Shown: positions 1 through 7,221, counted from the stretch's first letter. The stretch is 10,366 bases of DNA from Chloroflexota bacterium (GCA_026389735.1 JAPLHH010000076.1:1-10366); one strand, 5' to 3'. The notes: generated by a model not told the origin, from the letters alone. Made by a program: numbers and translations.

Positions 1-2
1 TT

Positions 3-554
3 AAGAGTGCCCGGGAAATCGCTCAGGAAAAGGCCAGTAAGTTAGGCGGACTATCACCCGAAGAACGGAAGGGACAAAGGCAAGACAGATGCCGCCTAAT
101 TGGAAAATCGCTGGCTGAGAAGTACCTCAGCCAGTATGATATCCGCCTTCTCGAAGCCGAACTCAACAAACACAGCGCCCAAGATAAAGACTTAATGAAA
201 CAAGCAGCCGTCCACCGGCTCATTGAAGGAATCAACCTAAGGTATGGCTCAACGTTAGACAAAATAAGTCAAGGTATTCTAACCTTAGCCAATACTGCAA
301 TGGCTATAGAAACTCTAGGCAAAATAAAAGAGCTTTTCCAGGAATACGAGGAGGCTGAAAACAGAGAAAGGCAAGAGATAGAAAAGGCTGGCAGGGAGAT
401 ACTCCACCAGCTAAGGGTCTCTGGTACTGCCATCAGCCAGATTAATATTCGAGCCAAAGAGGAATGGGAGAAAAGGCTGAATCAATTGACTGGTCCCTTT
501 GAAGAGAGATTGAATTACCTCAAACAGGAACTCTCAAGCAGTGCATGTGTTTAG
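3..554 (+). CDS. Coiled-coil protein of unknown function, 5' end outside the window
   Basis: The frame is open from the window edge to the TAG at 552-554, giving at least 183 residues. The first ATG (195) is internal, because the upstream codons read as ordinary charged protein with no stop, so the true start lies outside the window. The protein is rich in Glu, Lys, Gln and Arg and looks almost wholly helical. A basic stretch containing LSPEERK lies near residues 18-24, and the C-terminal half (around residues 95-178) has heptad-like spacing suggesting a coiled coil. There is no signal peptide or membrane segment in the visible part. I do not recognise a family and assign no function. The gene converges on the RtcA homologue, with 6 nt between their stop codons. 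Confidence 0.75.
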   Translation, partial: KSAREIAQEKASKLGGLSPEERKGQRQDRCRLIGKSLAEKYLSQYDIRLLEAELNKHSAQDKDLMKQAAVHRLIEGINLRYGSTLDKISQGILTLANTAMAIETLGKIKELFQEYEEAENRERQEIEKAGREILHQLRVSGTAISQINIRAKEEWEKRLNQLTGPFEERLNYLKQELSSSACV

Positions 555-560
555 ATTCGC

Positions 561-1610
561 CTAACGACGGCTATAGCCGATGCCTTTTATCTTGATTCGA
601 TTGCCAATTGCCTCCGCTCTAGCGCCAGAACTACCTAAGATATGCTCTATAAGCCATAAATTGGCCTCAACATGGTCGGTCACTCGGGGTATAACATACT
701 CTGTTACACCATCAGCCAGAGCGGCATAGATTATCAACTGGTCTGCTAAGAATCTATCAACTGCAGCGCCAGACTTGACGTCCTGAATAAAGTTATTCGC
801 CACGTAGCTGCCAATGCTCTCAGCTCGCCTTCCCTTCTTCCCAGCTCTATCCGAGCCGAAAAGACAGGCTTCAGTTTCCGCCCAAATGGCCAGGGCAGCA
901 CCTTCATGATTAGCCGCAGTATCATAAATTGCCTCTATTTTGGCATTATAACCTTCTTGCCTCAATATTCGGTGACATTCCTTCGCCATTCGGTCACTAA
1001 CCTTAGCTTGCTCCAAGTGGGAACAAATGGCAATCCCTTGTATCTCCCTGACTTCACCACAGCTAACAAGTTCAATAGGCTTAATCTTTCCACCCACCGG
1101 CTCGACGCTAACCTTGATGATGCCGCCACCTTGCTCAGCATAGCCAGGGCGCTTGAGTTCTAAATCAGCCTTTATTCCCATCCTCCGTAAGGTAGGGAAA
1201 AGAACGTATTTCATGTGATAAACCGAAGGAGCAAAATCCTGGAAGAGACCGCCTGAAATATTGAAAGTACTCGGCTCACCTGCAAAACAGGCTAAGGGCA
1301 ATAAGGTCATAGCCAGCATGGTGGTTGAGCCGCCAGTACCTATATCCCATTTGTAGTGGCCGCCTTTTATCTTCCTACCTGGCTTATACCTTATCTCCAT
1401 CGAGCCGACATCTGCCCCTTCCACCACACCCTGCGACATATCCCGGCAAGCCAGAACTGATTGACGATGCTGATGCCGTAAACCAGGCCTATCCCTGCCC
1501 GCCCGGATATTCCACATGTGCAACTCTTCAGCTAGCAAAGTAGCCAAGGTAATACCACAACGCAGCAGTGTCCCACTGCCTGACTTGACCGAACCATCTA
1601 TCTCTATCAT
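561..1610 (-). CDS. rtcA: RNA 3'-terminal phosphate cyclase family protein (RtcA-like, divergent N-terminal loop)
   Basis: The 349-residue product matches RtcA along its length. RtcA uses ATP to turn RNA 3'-phosphates into 2',3'-cyclic phosphates through a covalent His-AMP intermediate. Visible landmarks are DG at 5-6, the RAGRxxPGLxxQH block at 36-48, GTGGS at 91-95, GGG at 161-163, DRFLADQL at 285-292 and the presumed nucleotidylated His313 in DHVEAN. The first glycine loop is unusual. Family members usually have GEGGGQ here, but this protein has KSGSGT at 9-14, losing the acidic residue and the Gln. The ATG at 1610 is forced, because an in-frame TAA lies four codons upstream. An AAAGG lies 15 nt before it, too far to be a good ribosome site. 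No rtcB is present. It may still be a cyclase or an RCL1-like non-catalytic homologue. Family assignment is firm; activity is uncertain. Confidence 0.88.
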   Translation of the reverse strand: MIEIDGSVKSGSGTLLRCGITLATLLAEELHMWNIRAGRDRPGLRHQHRQSVLACRDMSQGVVEGADVGSMEIRYKPGRKIKGGHYKWDIGTGGSTTMLAMTLLPLACFAGEPSTFNISGGLFQDFAPSVYHMKYVLFPTLRRMGIKADLELKRPGYAEQGGGIIKVSVEPVGGKIKPIELVSCGEVREIQGIAICSHLEQAKVSDRMAKECHRILRQEGYNAKIEAIYDTAANHEGAALAIWAETEACLFGSDRAGKKGRRAESIGSYVANNFIQDVKSGAAVDRFLADQLIIYAALADGVTEYVIPRVTDHVEANLWLIEHILGSSGARAEAIGNRIKIKGIGYSRR

Positions 1611-1734
1611 CTGAGTACGAGGTTACCTTTATCAGGGCTTGTAGAGCCTGGCAGATTAGAAGCCAAAGGCACCAAAGATTACAGCATGAGGTCAAGAAAC
1701 TATACTACACTTGAACCATTACGTGGTTGGCAAA

Positions 1735-2586
1735 CTAAGCTAGGTTCATAGCCTGACGCAAAGCAGAATCAACATTCCTATGTGTGTCTTCGGTGGCATC
1801 CTCAACTATCATGTTTGTCACTTGGAGCAATCTGTTCTGCTCTGCACTCCCCAGATGTTCCAGCAGTTCCTCCACTCTTCTCGCCAACTGTACCTGGTGC
1901 TCTAAAGAAATCTTCTTTGACCGTGGCAGCGCCAACAAGGGATGAGCAAAAAGTGTCGGCTTAAGCAAAGTTGTCAGGTAGATAAATTTAGCCTGGCGAT
2001 TTGTCTGGGCCAACTTCCAGGTTGATTTGTCTTGCTCCGAAGGTTTCAGCCACTCCAAGCCAAAAGCAAACTGGGAATCAATGAAATCATGCTTAACTAG
2101 AAATCTGGTAGCTTCGAAATCCTTAACCGCCACAGATACACAGTAAAGAGCCTGGTCCAGTACAGGCGAATCAAGCCCCTTAATCGCAGCCGTATGACGG
2201 CAGTCATCAGGAATTCTAAAAATATAATACTCCAGCGAACCGTGGATGGCACTATGAGCTACTACGTGCCTCACTGCTCCCAGCCTGGCTAATTTGCTAA
2301 GCTTGGCCAATTTCTCTAAGCAGCAGATCACCCTAGGATAACCACGCCAGGCATCGTGAGAGCAGATAAACTCCTCATCACCGCTGGTAGTTATGCCTAG
2401 CCTAAGCTTATCCTCCTTAAGTAGGGCACGCATGTTGGGTTCCCTATCCACTACATGAATTTCAACTTTGTATGGAACTCTAGGCACAAATCGTCGATAG
2501 CAATCGCGGAATGTGTTTTCAATCTCCTTCTTAAAACTCCAGGAGATATTGCCACTGGTAATGATATTTAGCTCAACGGTCGCCAT
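1735..2586 (-). CDS. Protein of unknown function with a histidine-rich, metalloprotease-like helix
   Basis: The product is 283 residues with ATG at 2584-2586. A TTG at 2610 would add eight residues (MLSLLLAD), but a promoter candidate covers that stretch and neither start has a Shine-Dalgarno site. I chose the ATG because the promoter would put the transcript start only about 8 nt upstream of it. The best landmark is H107, H111 and H115 in RHVVAHSAIHGS, the layout of a zincin helix (HExxH) with the catalytic Glu replaced by Ser. There is no signal peptide or clear membrane segment. The C-terminal region (about 225-283) is helical and charged. It is transcribed towards the RtcA homologue with a 124 nt gap, and away from the HIT gene. 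I do not recognise the family; an inactive metallopeptidase-like fold is a guess from this motif alone. Confidence 0.75.
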   Translation of the reverse strand: MATVELNIITSGNISWSFKKEIENTFRDCYRRFVPRVPYKVEIHVVDREPNMRALLKEDKLRLGITTSGDEEFICSHDAWRGYPRVICCLEKLAKLSKLARLGAVRHVVAHSAIHGSLEYYIFRIPDDCRHTAAIKGLDSPVLDQALYCVSVAVKDFEATRFLVKHDFIDSQFAFGLEWLKPSEQDKSTWKLAQTNRQAKFIYLTTLLKPTLFAHPLLALPRSKKISLEHQVQLARRVEELLEHLGSAEQNRLLQVTNMIVEDATEDTHRNVDSALRQAMNLA

Positions 2587-2600
2587 ATCTGCTAACAGCA

Positions 2601-2629
2601 AAGATAGCAATGTTAGTCAGCAAAGTCAA
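2601..2629 (-). promoter_or_regulatory. Sigma70-like promoter for the histidine-rich protein gene
   Basis: Read on the minus strand, TTGACT (2629-2624) and TATCTT (2606-2601) are separated by exactly 17 nt. The predicted start, near 2594, lies about 8 nt before the ATG at 2586. The mRNA would be almost leaderless, which fits the absence of a Shine-Dalgarno site and argues against the upstream TTG start. Confidence 0.4.
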
Positions 2630-2694
2630 TACCAATGCAATTAGTTGTCCATTAGCCTCATTGCAATTGCTCACAAAGCAAGGTAAGATAAGCC

Positions 2695-2699
2695 AGGAG
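2695..2699 (+). promoter_or_regulatory. Ribosome binding site that fixes the HIT gene start
   Basis: AGGAG lies 6 nt before the ATG at 2706. It supports this start over the in-frame TTG at 2610, which would add 32 residues with no similarity to HIT proteins. Confidence 0.8.
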
Positions 2700-2705
2700 A
2701 CAAAA

Positions 2706-3191
2706 ATGGAACAGATCTGGGCGCCATGGCGAATAGAATACGTACTTCAAGCTGAAAAAGGCGGCTGCTTTCTCTGCGAGAAGCCGAAAGAAGACAACGA
2801 TGAGTCCAACCTCATCCTTTGCCGGGGTAAAAGCAACTTCATAATTTTGAACTCCTTCCCCTATAACTCAGGGCACCTGATGGTAGCACCTTATCGCCAC
2901 ACAGGCCATCTTGACGGGCTGACTGATGAAGAGGCAAAGGAGCACTTCGATCTGGTTAAGCGGAGTCTCAGATTGCTAACCGAAGTAATAAAACCAGCCG
3001 GTTTCAACATCGGCATGAATCTAGGCAAGGTGGCTGGAGCTGGAGTGGATGACCATGTTCACACCCACATAGTGCCTCGATGGCAGGGTGACACCAACTT
3101 CATGCCGGTGATTTCCAACACCAAAGTCCTGCCAGAAGCATTGGCAGCGACTTACAAGAGACTCAAAGATGGCTTGCGTAGCGTGCTCTAG
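2706..3191 (+). CDS. HIT (histidine triad) family nucleotide hydrolase or phosphorylase
   Basis: This 161-residue protein opens with MxxIWAPWRxxY, typical of the bacterial and archaeal HIT branch related to Ap4A phosphorylase and FHIT. The histidine triad is H117, H119 and H121 in HVHTHIVPRW, of which the middle His is the nucleophile in the family. C21 and C24 (CFLC) probably bind zinc together with histidines such as H65. The FNIGMNLGxxAGAGV segment (100-114) forms part of the nucleotide pocket. Members split dinucleoside polyphosphates or nucleoside phosphoramidates, releasing AMP-type products; the exact substrate cannot be read from sequence. The start at 2706 is set by AGGAG and by the family N-terminus. 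Its stop codon lies 6 nt from that of the convergent pheA. It shares a 119 nt divergent intergenic region with the histidine-rich protein gene. Confidence 0.93.
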   Translation: MEQIWAPWRIEYVLQAEKGGCFLCEKPKEDNDESNLILCRGKSNFIILNSFPYNSGHLMVAPYRHTGHLDGLTDEEAKEHFDLVKRSLRLLTEVIKPAGFNIGMNLGKVAGAGVDDHVHTHIVPRWQGDTNFMPVISNTKVLPEALAATYKRLKDGLRSVL

Positions 3192-3197
3192 CTGGAC

Positions 3198-4013
3198 TCA
3201 CTCATCAGCCCGGGGATAAGAGCCAAGTATTTTAATGAATTTTGTTTTTCGCTTAAGCTCCGCCACAGCTTCTCGACAGACCTTATCATCTATGTGCCCC
3301 TCAAAATCAACATAAAATATATATTCCCAGGGTTTATCTCTACTAGGCCTTGATTCCAGTTTTGTCAGGTTTATGTCTCTGGTGGCAAAAGCCCCCAGGC
3401 AAGCATATAACGCTCCAGGGATATTCTTGGTGCCAAACACCAGAGACGTCTTGCTTTTCGGTGCTGGCTCAGCCTTCTTCTTGGAAATAACAAAAAACCT
3501 GGTGTAGTTATTGACATTGGTCTCAATCTTCTCCGCCAGGATCTCCAAGCCGTAAATTTGAGCTGCTCGCCTGCTAGCCACAGCAGCACATCCCTTCAAA
3601 CCACTTTCCTTTATCCTTTTAGCGCTGCCAGCGGTATCATAGGTAGGCACGATTTCGGCCTTGAGCTTCCTCAAAAAAACCTCGCACTGGGCTAAAGCCT
3701 GCGGGTGTGAATAAATCATCTTTATTCCATCCAAACTTTCGCCAGGCAAAGCCATCAAACAATGGCTTATCCTAAGATGAATTTCACCAACAATATTCAG
3801 AGGATAGCTTAACAATAGGTCGTAGGTATCATTAATGCTGCCGGCTTGAGAATTCTCCACCGGAACCACACCAGAATCGACCTCATCTCTAAGCACAGCT
3901 TCAAAAACATCACCTAAATAACGACTGGGGAAAAGCTCGACATCACCAAAAAAGGTGATTACCGCATCTTCGCTGAATGCTCCCCTCTCTCCCTGAAAAG
4001 CAACCTTAGTCAT
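3198..4013 (-). CDS. pheA: Prephenate dehydratase (PDT plus ACT domain)
   Basis: The cytoplasmic 271-residue enzyme converts prephenate to phenylpyruvate for phenylalanine synthesis. It is the usual length of the monofunctional type with no chorismate mutase domain. The PDT domain (about 3-178) shows FQGERGAFSE (6-15), VDSGVVPVENSQAGS (45-59), SHPQALAQC (102-110) and the catalytic NYTRFFV block with Thr171. The ACT domain (about 188-267) has GAL at 200-202 and ESRP at 220-223, the region where phenylalanine binds in homologues, so feedback inhibition is likely. I chose the ATG at 4011-4013; TTG at 4031 and GTG at 4028 are in frame but only add MVWGGV before the conserved MTKVAFQG. A purine-rich GGGGTGGAG precedes the ATG. 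It follows the two-domain trkA by 20 nt and is probably the last gene of the operon. Confidence 0.96.
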   Translation of the reverse strand: MTKVAFQGERGAFSEDAVITFFGDVELFPSRYLGDVFEAVLRDEVDSGVVPVENSQAGSINDTYDLLLSYPLNIVGEIHLRISHCLMALPGESLDGIKMIYSHPQALAQCEVFLRKLKAEIVPTYDTAGSAKRIKESGLKGCAAVASRRAAQIYGLEILAEKIETNVNNYTRFFVISKKKAEPAPKSKTSLVFGTKNIPGALYACLGAFATRDINLTKLESRPSRDKPWEYIFYVDFEGHIDDKVCREAVAELKRKTKFIKILGSYPRADE

Positions 4014-4033
4014 TACTCCACCCCACACCAAGG

Positions 4034-4696
4034 CTAATCGCTAGCCAATTCCTCTTGCAAAGCCGCTTCACTGTCAGTAGTCGTCAAAGCGATGATACGG
4101 TCATTAGTCTCCAGAATAGTATCAGCCGCGGGCACCTGAGGCTTCTGTCCATTACGTATTAGCAGAGCCAAAATAGACTCGGAAGGCAGTGACAGCTCCT
4201 TCATCGACTTGCCCACTGATTTTGACCCCTCAAGTATCTTGACCTCAACAATCTCCATCTTCTCCTCACCCATAGCCAAAAGGTGGATTAGCGGATGTGT
4301 AGGTATCTTCTCCTCTATATGCTCCAAAATCAGGTTAGTGACACTAATTGGGCAATCAACTCCCAACTTCTTGAAGATTTTCTCGTTTTCGGGATTGTTA
4401 ACCCGAGCGATAGTTCGAGGCACCCCAAATTTATGTTTGGCTACCTGACAGGCTACCAAGTTGTCCTCATCCTCATCGGTAGCTGCTATAAACACCTCAG
4501 CCCTGGACACCCCAGCCTCAGCCAGAGTAGCCACTTCACAGCCATCACCCCTCACACACACGCTTCCCATCTCATCCTCAAAGTTTTCACATTTGGCCGC
4601 ATCCTTATCCAGCACCAATACCTCATGCCCTTCCTTCAGCAGTGCTTTACACAAGTGATAGCCGACGCTGCCACCACCAACGATTATTATGTACAT
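4034..4696 (-). CDS. trkA: TrkA-type potassium channel/transporter regulator, RCK_N plus RCK_C
   Basis: The 220-residue cytoplasmic protein has a complete RCK module. The N-terminal Rossmann domain (about 1-120) contains the nucleotide loop GGGSVG at 7-12, D30 at the end of the second strand, where the ribose is held, and GD at 50-51. A second domain (about 145-208) matches TrkA_C, with the VGKSMKELSLP segment at 161-171. In known Trk and Ktr systems such proteins bind NAD(H), ATP, ADP or c-di-AMP and gate a membrane potassium pore. GAGGTGA (4704-4710), 7 nt before the ATG, supports the start. It follows a second TrkA-like gene by only 16 nt and precedes pheA. There is no TrkH or KtrB pore gene in the window, so the nearby permease is the likeliest partner. 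Confidence 0.93.
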   Translation of the reverse strand: MYIIIVGGGSVGYHLCKALLKEGHEVLVLDKDAAKCENFEDEMGSVCVRGDGCEVATLAEAGVSRAEVFIAATDEDEDNLVACQVAKHKFGVPRTIARVNNPENEKIFKKLGVDCPISVTNLILEHIEEKIPTHPLIHLLAMGEEKMEIVEVKILEGSKSVGKSMKELSLPSESILALLIRNGQKPQVPAADTILETNDRIIALTTTDSEAALQEELASD

Positions 4697-4712
4697 TAGG
4701 GTTTCACCTCTT

Positions 4713-5114
4713 TCACATAGCCAGCAGCCTATCTCTCAGCAGTTGAGCAAAAACAGTGGTCGGGCTAATAGCCTCAAGCCCGAGCGCTTCATAAACATCC
4801 TTACGCAACGGGTCATATATCCTGCAGATTACCTTAGGAACATTAAATACATGTTTGGCAATCTGAGCTGCCATAACATTGCGATTATCACCTTGAGTCA
4901 CTGCCACAAAGGCGTCAGCTTCCGTAATACCCGCCTTTTTGAGCATCTCCTCATCGGTACCATCGCCAAGTATCGCCGTACCACCAAAACTGGGCGGCAA
5001 TCGCCTAAAACTGTGGGCATCTATATCTAGAACAGTCACCTTGTGTCCGTCAGCATCGAGTAAACTGGCTAGTTGAGCGCCAACCCGCCCACATCCCATA
5101 ATAACTATTTTCAT
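4713..5114 (-). CDS. Short TrkA-like protein with the RCK_N domain only
   Basis: The 133-residue protein is a lone RCK_N Rossmann domain. It has the nucleotide loop GCGRVG at 7-12, acidic D30 and D32 after the second strand, and GDGTDEE at 50-56. It ends with QLLRDRLLAM, where the neighbouring TrkA continues into TrkA_C. I chose the ATG at 5112-5114: AAGG lies 8 nt upstream and overlaps the uspA stop (TAAGG), and the MKIVIMGCG start is typical. An in-frame GTG at 5156 would overlap uspA and add an unlike N-terminus. The close spacing to both neighbours implies translation from one mRNA. Single-domain and two-domain RCK proteins encoded side by side may form mixed rings. The sequence shows no frameshift or lost C-terminus. 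Confidence 0.9.
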   Translation of the reverse strand: MKIVIMGCGRVGAQLASLLDADGHKVTVLDIDAHSFRRLPPSFGGTAILGDGTDEEMLKKAGITEADAFVAVTQGDNRNVMAAQIAKHVFNVPKVICRIYDPLRKDVYEALGLEAISPTTVFAQLLRDRLLAM

Positions 5115-5124
5115 AATTTCTGCC

Positions 5125-5550
5125 TTAAGACACAGGCTCCCGGCATAGCAGAACACGGCAAGGAGCTTCTTCTAGAACATATGGTATGACTCTACCCAAG
5201 CTGAAGGTGCCGAAACGCTTCTTGTAGGTAACACCCATGAGAATTAAATCAGCATCCCTTTCCATTGCCTCGTCAACAATAGCTGGCCCTACTTCTCGCG
5301 CCTGAATCAAGTCTGTTTCCACCTCATAATCCCGCTCCGAAGCGATATCCTCAGCACTCGCTAACACCTTTTCTGCCCTCTCTATTTCAGGTTCTATCAC
5401 TGCGTCCAGAGGTAGGCTGCGCTTGACTTCAATCACATAAACGACATGAACCTTGGCTTTCGATTTCTTAGCCAGGTCACAGGCTAGCTTTACAGCCTCC
5501 ACATCAGCATCTTTACCATTTACCGCGACCAATATTCTTTCGAGTTTCAT
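5125..5550 (-). CDS. Universal stress protein family (UspA)
   Basis: This 141-residue single-domain protein has the UspA alpha/beta fold pattern. It starts ILVAVNG (6-12), has VHVVYVIEV (34-42) as the second strand, and ends APCRVLLCR (129-137). The usual ATP motif, G-2x-G-9x-G-(S/T), is altered: G106 and G119 remain, but Y109 replaces the second Gly and R120 replaces Ser/Thr, so classical ATP binding is doubtful. Family members sense nucleotides such as ATP, AMP or c-di-AMP. The gene sits between the permease and two RCK genes. In B. subtilis KimA a USP-like regulatory domain is fused to the permease, so this may be the separate counterpart. The ATG at 5548-5550 has no clear Shine-Dalgarno site. 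Its own promoter is predicted in the 98 nt gap upstream. Confidence 0.9.
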   Translation of the reverse strand: MKLERILVAVNGKDADVEAVKLACDLAKKSKAKVHVVYVIEVKRSLPLDAVIEPEIERAEKVLASAEDIASERDYEVETDLIQAREVGPAIVDEAMERDADLILMGVTYKKRFGTFSLGRVIPYVLEEAPCRVLLCREPVS

Positions 5551-5588
5551 CAGACTATGTTATCATCAACGACTGCTTAACTATAAAC

Positions 5589-5617
5589 ATTATAATTTGA
5601 CTACTATGATTATGCAA
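5589..5617 (-). promoter_or_regulatory. Internal sigma70-like promoter before uspA
   Basis: On the minus strand TTGCAT (5617-5612) and a perfect TATAAT (5594-5589) are 17 nt apart. The predicted start near 5582 gives a leader of about 32 nt before the uspA ATG. It could express uspA, both RCK genes and pheA independently of the permease. The -35 is poor (3 of 6 bases). Confidence 0.5.
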
Positions 5618-5648
5618 TCTTCTTTGAATTTGACGGAACCTACTTGCT

Positions 5649-7160
5649 TTAGCCACTGGACTCAGAAACTCTTGCCTTTCGCCAGCGATAGAGGTAATAG
5701 GCGCCAAGTCCTACGGCCATCCAACCTAAGCCAACCCAACGACTGTAGGTTTGGGTTATTACTAGAACTAACCAGACGAAGGCGGTAACTAACATCCCCA
5801 GAATGGAAGTGATAGGTATCTCCCGCCCTCTTATTTTTAAATTCGCCCCAATCTTAAAAGGACGATGCAATGCAGGATATTTATCACGCAATTTCAAAAT
5901 GGATGCGTGAGCCAAAAAATAGGTTAGCGCAGCACCGAAAGCGTACAAACCTCCTAACATGATAAAGAGCCGCGGTGCAAAAAAACCGGGAATGAGTAGA
6001 ACTATTGAAATAGCCGAAAAGAATATTATAGCTATCCAAGGCGTCCGGAAACGGGGATGTACTGAGGCTAAAACCCCAGGCACAAAGCCTTGCCTCCCCA
6101 AAAAATAGGTAACCCGGGAGATTCCAATCAACCCTGCATTTGTAGCTACTAGTAGAATGGAAGCCGCTAGCAACCCCACCAATACTGGGAGCAGATCACG
6201 CAGTGCAGTCAGAACCCAGGAAAAAATGATCTGAGCTTCAACCGCCGAGAACCACTTGGCCGCCATCTCATGAGGAGCTATAGCTCCAGAAAGATTGTGA
6301 ACAATGCCGGCTACTGGATCATGTGCCCATTCCGTAGCCAACTCCGTGGGCGACATGGTGGAAAGGCCTACCGTGGCAATGCCCGCAAAAATAATTAATA
6401 CTGTGACTGCGGTCAGAATATTGGCGAAAGGCACTTTTCTGGTCGGTTGCCGTGTCTCCTCCGCCATCTGGGCTATAGTCTCCACACCCGTATATGCCAC
6501 CGCAGCCAGGGCTATACCAACAAACAAATTTTCCCAGCTTGGCCAATATAGGGTGATATGCGCATGAAGTGTAGTAAGATTGAAGACGAGCAGAGCACCG
6601 AGAACCACGATGAGAATCTGTACTGCCAGGTCCATAATCGCCGCAGATACATTAACGATGGAAGACTCCTTGATACCGATGACGTTGATGAACATGAGGA
6701 AAAACACGATTGCCATAGACAGTACGGTGCCCGCCGCAGGTGATTCTTTTAATATCGGCCAGAAGTGCCCCAGATAGGGAGGGATAGTATAAGCTGATAT
6801 AGCGATGGTAGCGATGTAGGTCAAAATCAGAGCCCAGCCAGAGATAAAACTAGTTAGGTCGTTAAACGCGTGATGAGCGAAGCTAGCAGAACCACCGGCT
6901 TCAGGGAACATGGCAGAACCTTCCGAATAGGTGAGCGCCACAAAGACAAAAGCGATTCCAGCTATGGCCAGGGCTACTGGAGTGGCACCCAGAGCTACAG
7001 CACCCACAATGCCAAGAGCATAGTAAATGGAAGAACCGACATCACCATAGCCAGCAGCATATAGTGCTGGTATGCCGAGAGAACGCCTGAGATGAAATAT
7101 CCTTAGCCGAGGACGACGGACAACTCTATCACCTAGTTTGGGATGCCAATTATTACGCAC
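5649..7160 (-). CDS. APC-superfamily permease, KimA/KUP-like, probable potassium or amino-acid importer
   Basis: The 503-residue membrane protein has about 12 hydrophobic segments after a basic cytoplasmic N-terminus (1-28). The first segment reads YGDVGSSIYYALG (38-50), close to the KUP-type YGDIGTSPLYAL pattern. D40 and Y47 align by eye with D36 and Y43 of B. subtilis KimA, T118 with its T121, and T224 and E227 in TGVE with T230 and E233. T114 stands where KimA has D117. From what I recall of KimA, these residues form its potassium site. No soluble USP-like tail follows the last segment, unlike KimA. Substrate is inferred; an amino-acid permease remains possible. GTG at 7160 is the first possible start, with TAA two codons upstream, and it lacks a Shine-Dalgarno site. 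It heads the uspA-RCK-RCK-pheA gene run. Confidence 0.9.
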   Translation of the reverse strand: MRNNWHPKLGDRVVRRPRLRIFHLRRSLGIPALYAAGYGDVGSSIYYALGIVGAVALGATPVALAIAGIAFVFVALTYSEGSAMFPEAGGSASFAHHAFNDLTSFISGWALILTYIATIAISAYTIPPYLGHFWPILKESPAAGTVLSMAIVFFLMFINVIGIKESSIVNVSAAIMDLAVQILIVVLGALLVFNLTTLHAHITLYWPSWENLFVGIALAAVAYTGVETIAQMAEETRQPTRKVPFANILTAVTVLIIFAGIATVGLSTMSPTELATEWAHDPVAGIVHNLSGAIAPHEMAAKWFSAVEAQIIFSWVLTALRDLLPVLVGLLAASILLVATNAGLIGISRVTYFLGRQGFVPGVLASVHPRFRTPWIAIIFFSAISIVLLIPGFFAPRLFIMLGGLYAFGAALTYFLAHASILKLRDKYPALHRPFKIGANLKIRGREIPITSILGMLVTAFVWLVLVITQTYSRWVGLGWMAVGLGAYYLYRWRKARVSESSG

Positions 7161-7192
7161 AGTTTATTGTTTTACACGCTCACTGGCGAGGA

Positions 7193-7221
7193 ATTGTAGT
7201 CCCGCTTTCACCCTTTGTCAA
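7193..7221 (-). promoter_or_regulatory. Strong sigma70 promoter of the permease operon
   Basis: Minus-strand TTGACA (7221-7216, perfect) and TACAAT (7198-7193, 5 of 6) lie 17 nt apart. The predicted start near 7186 gives a 26 nt leader before the GTG at 7160. It is the best promoter match upstream of the permease and lies just outside the transposase remnant, so the insertion has spared it. Confidence 0.78.

Noticed and set aside
1720..1734. AACCA/TGGTT inverted repeat after the histidine-rich protein gene as terminator
   Set aside because: It is a 5-bp stem with no T-run on the minus strand.
2661..2689. TTGCAA-17-TAAGAT as promoter of the HIT gene
   Set aside because: The transcript would begin within the Shine-Dalgarno site, and both hexamers match only 4 of 6 bases.
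2610..2705. N-terminal extension of the HIT protein from a TTG at 2610
   Set aside because: The added residues do not resemble HIT proteins, there is no ribosome site at the TTG, and AGGAG fits the ATG at 2706.
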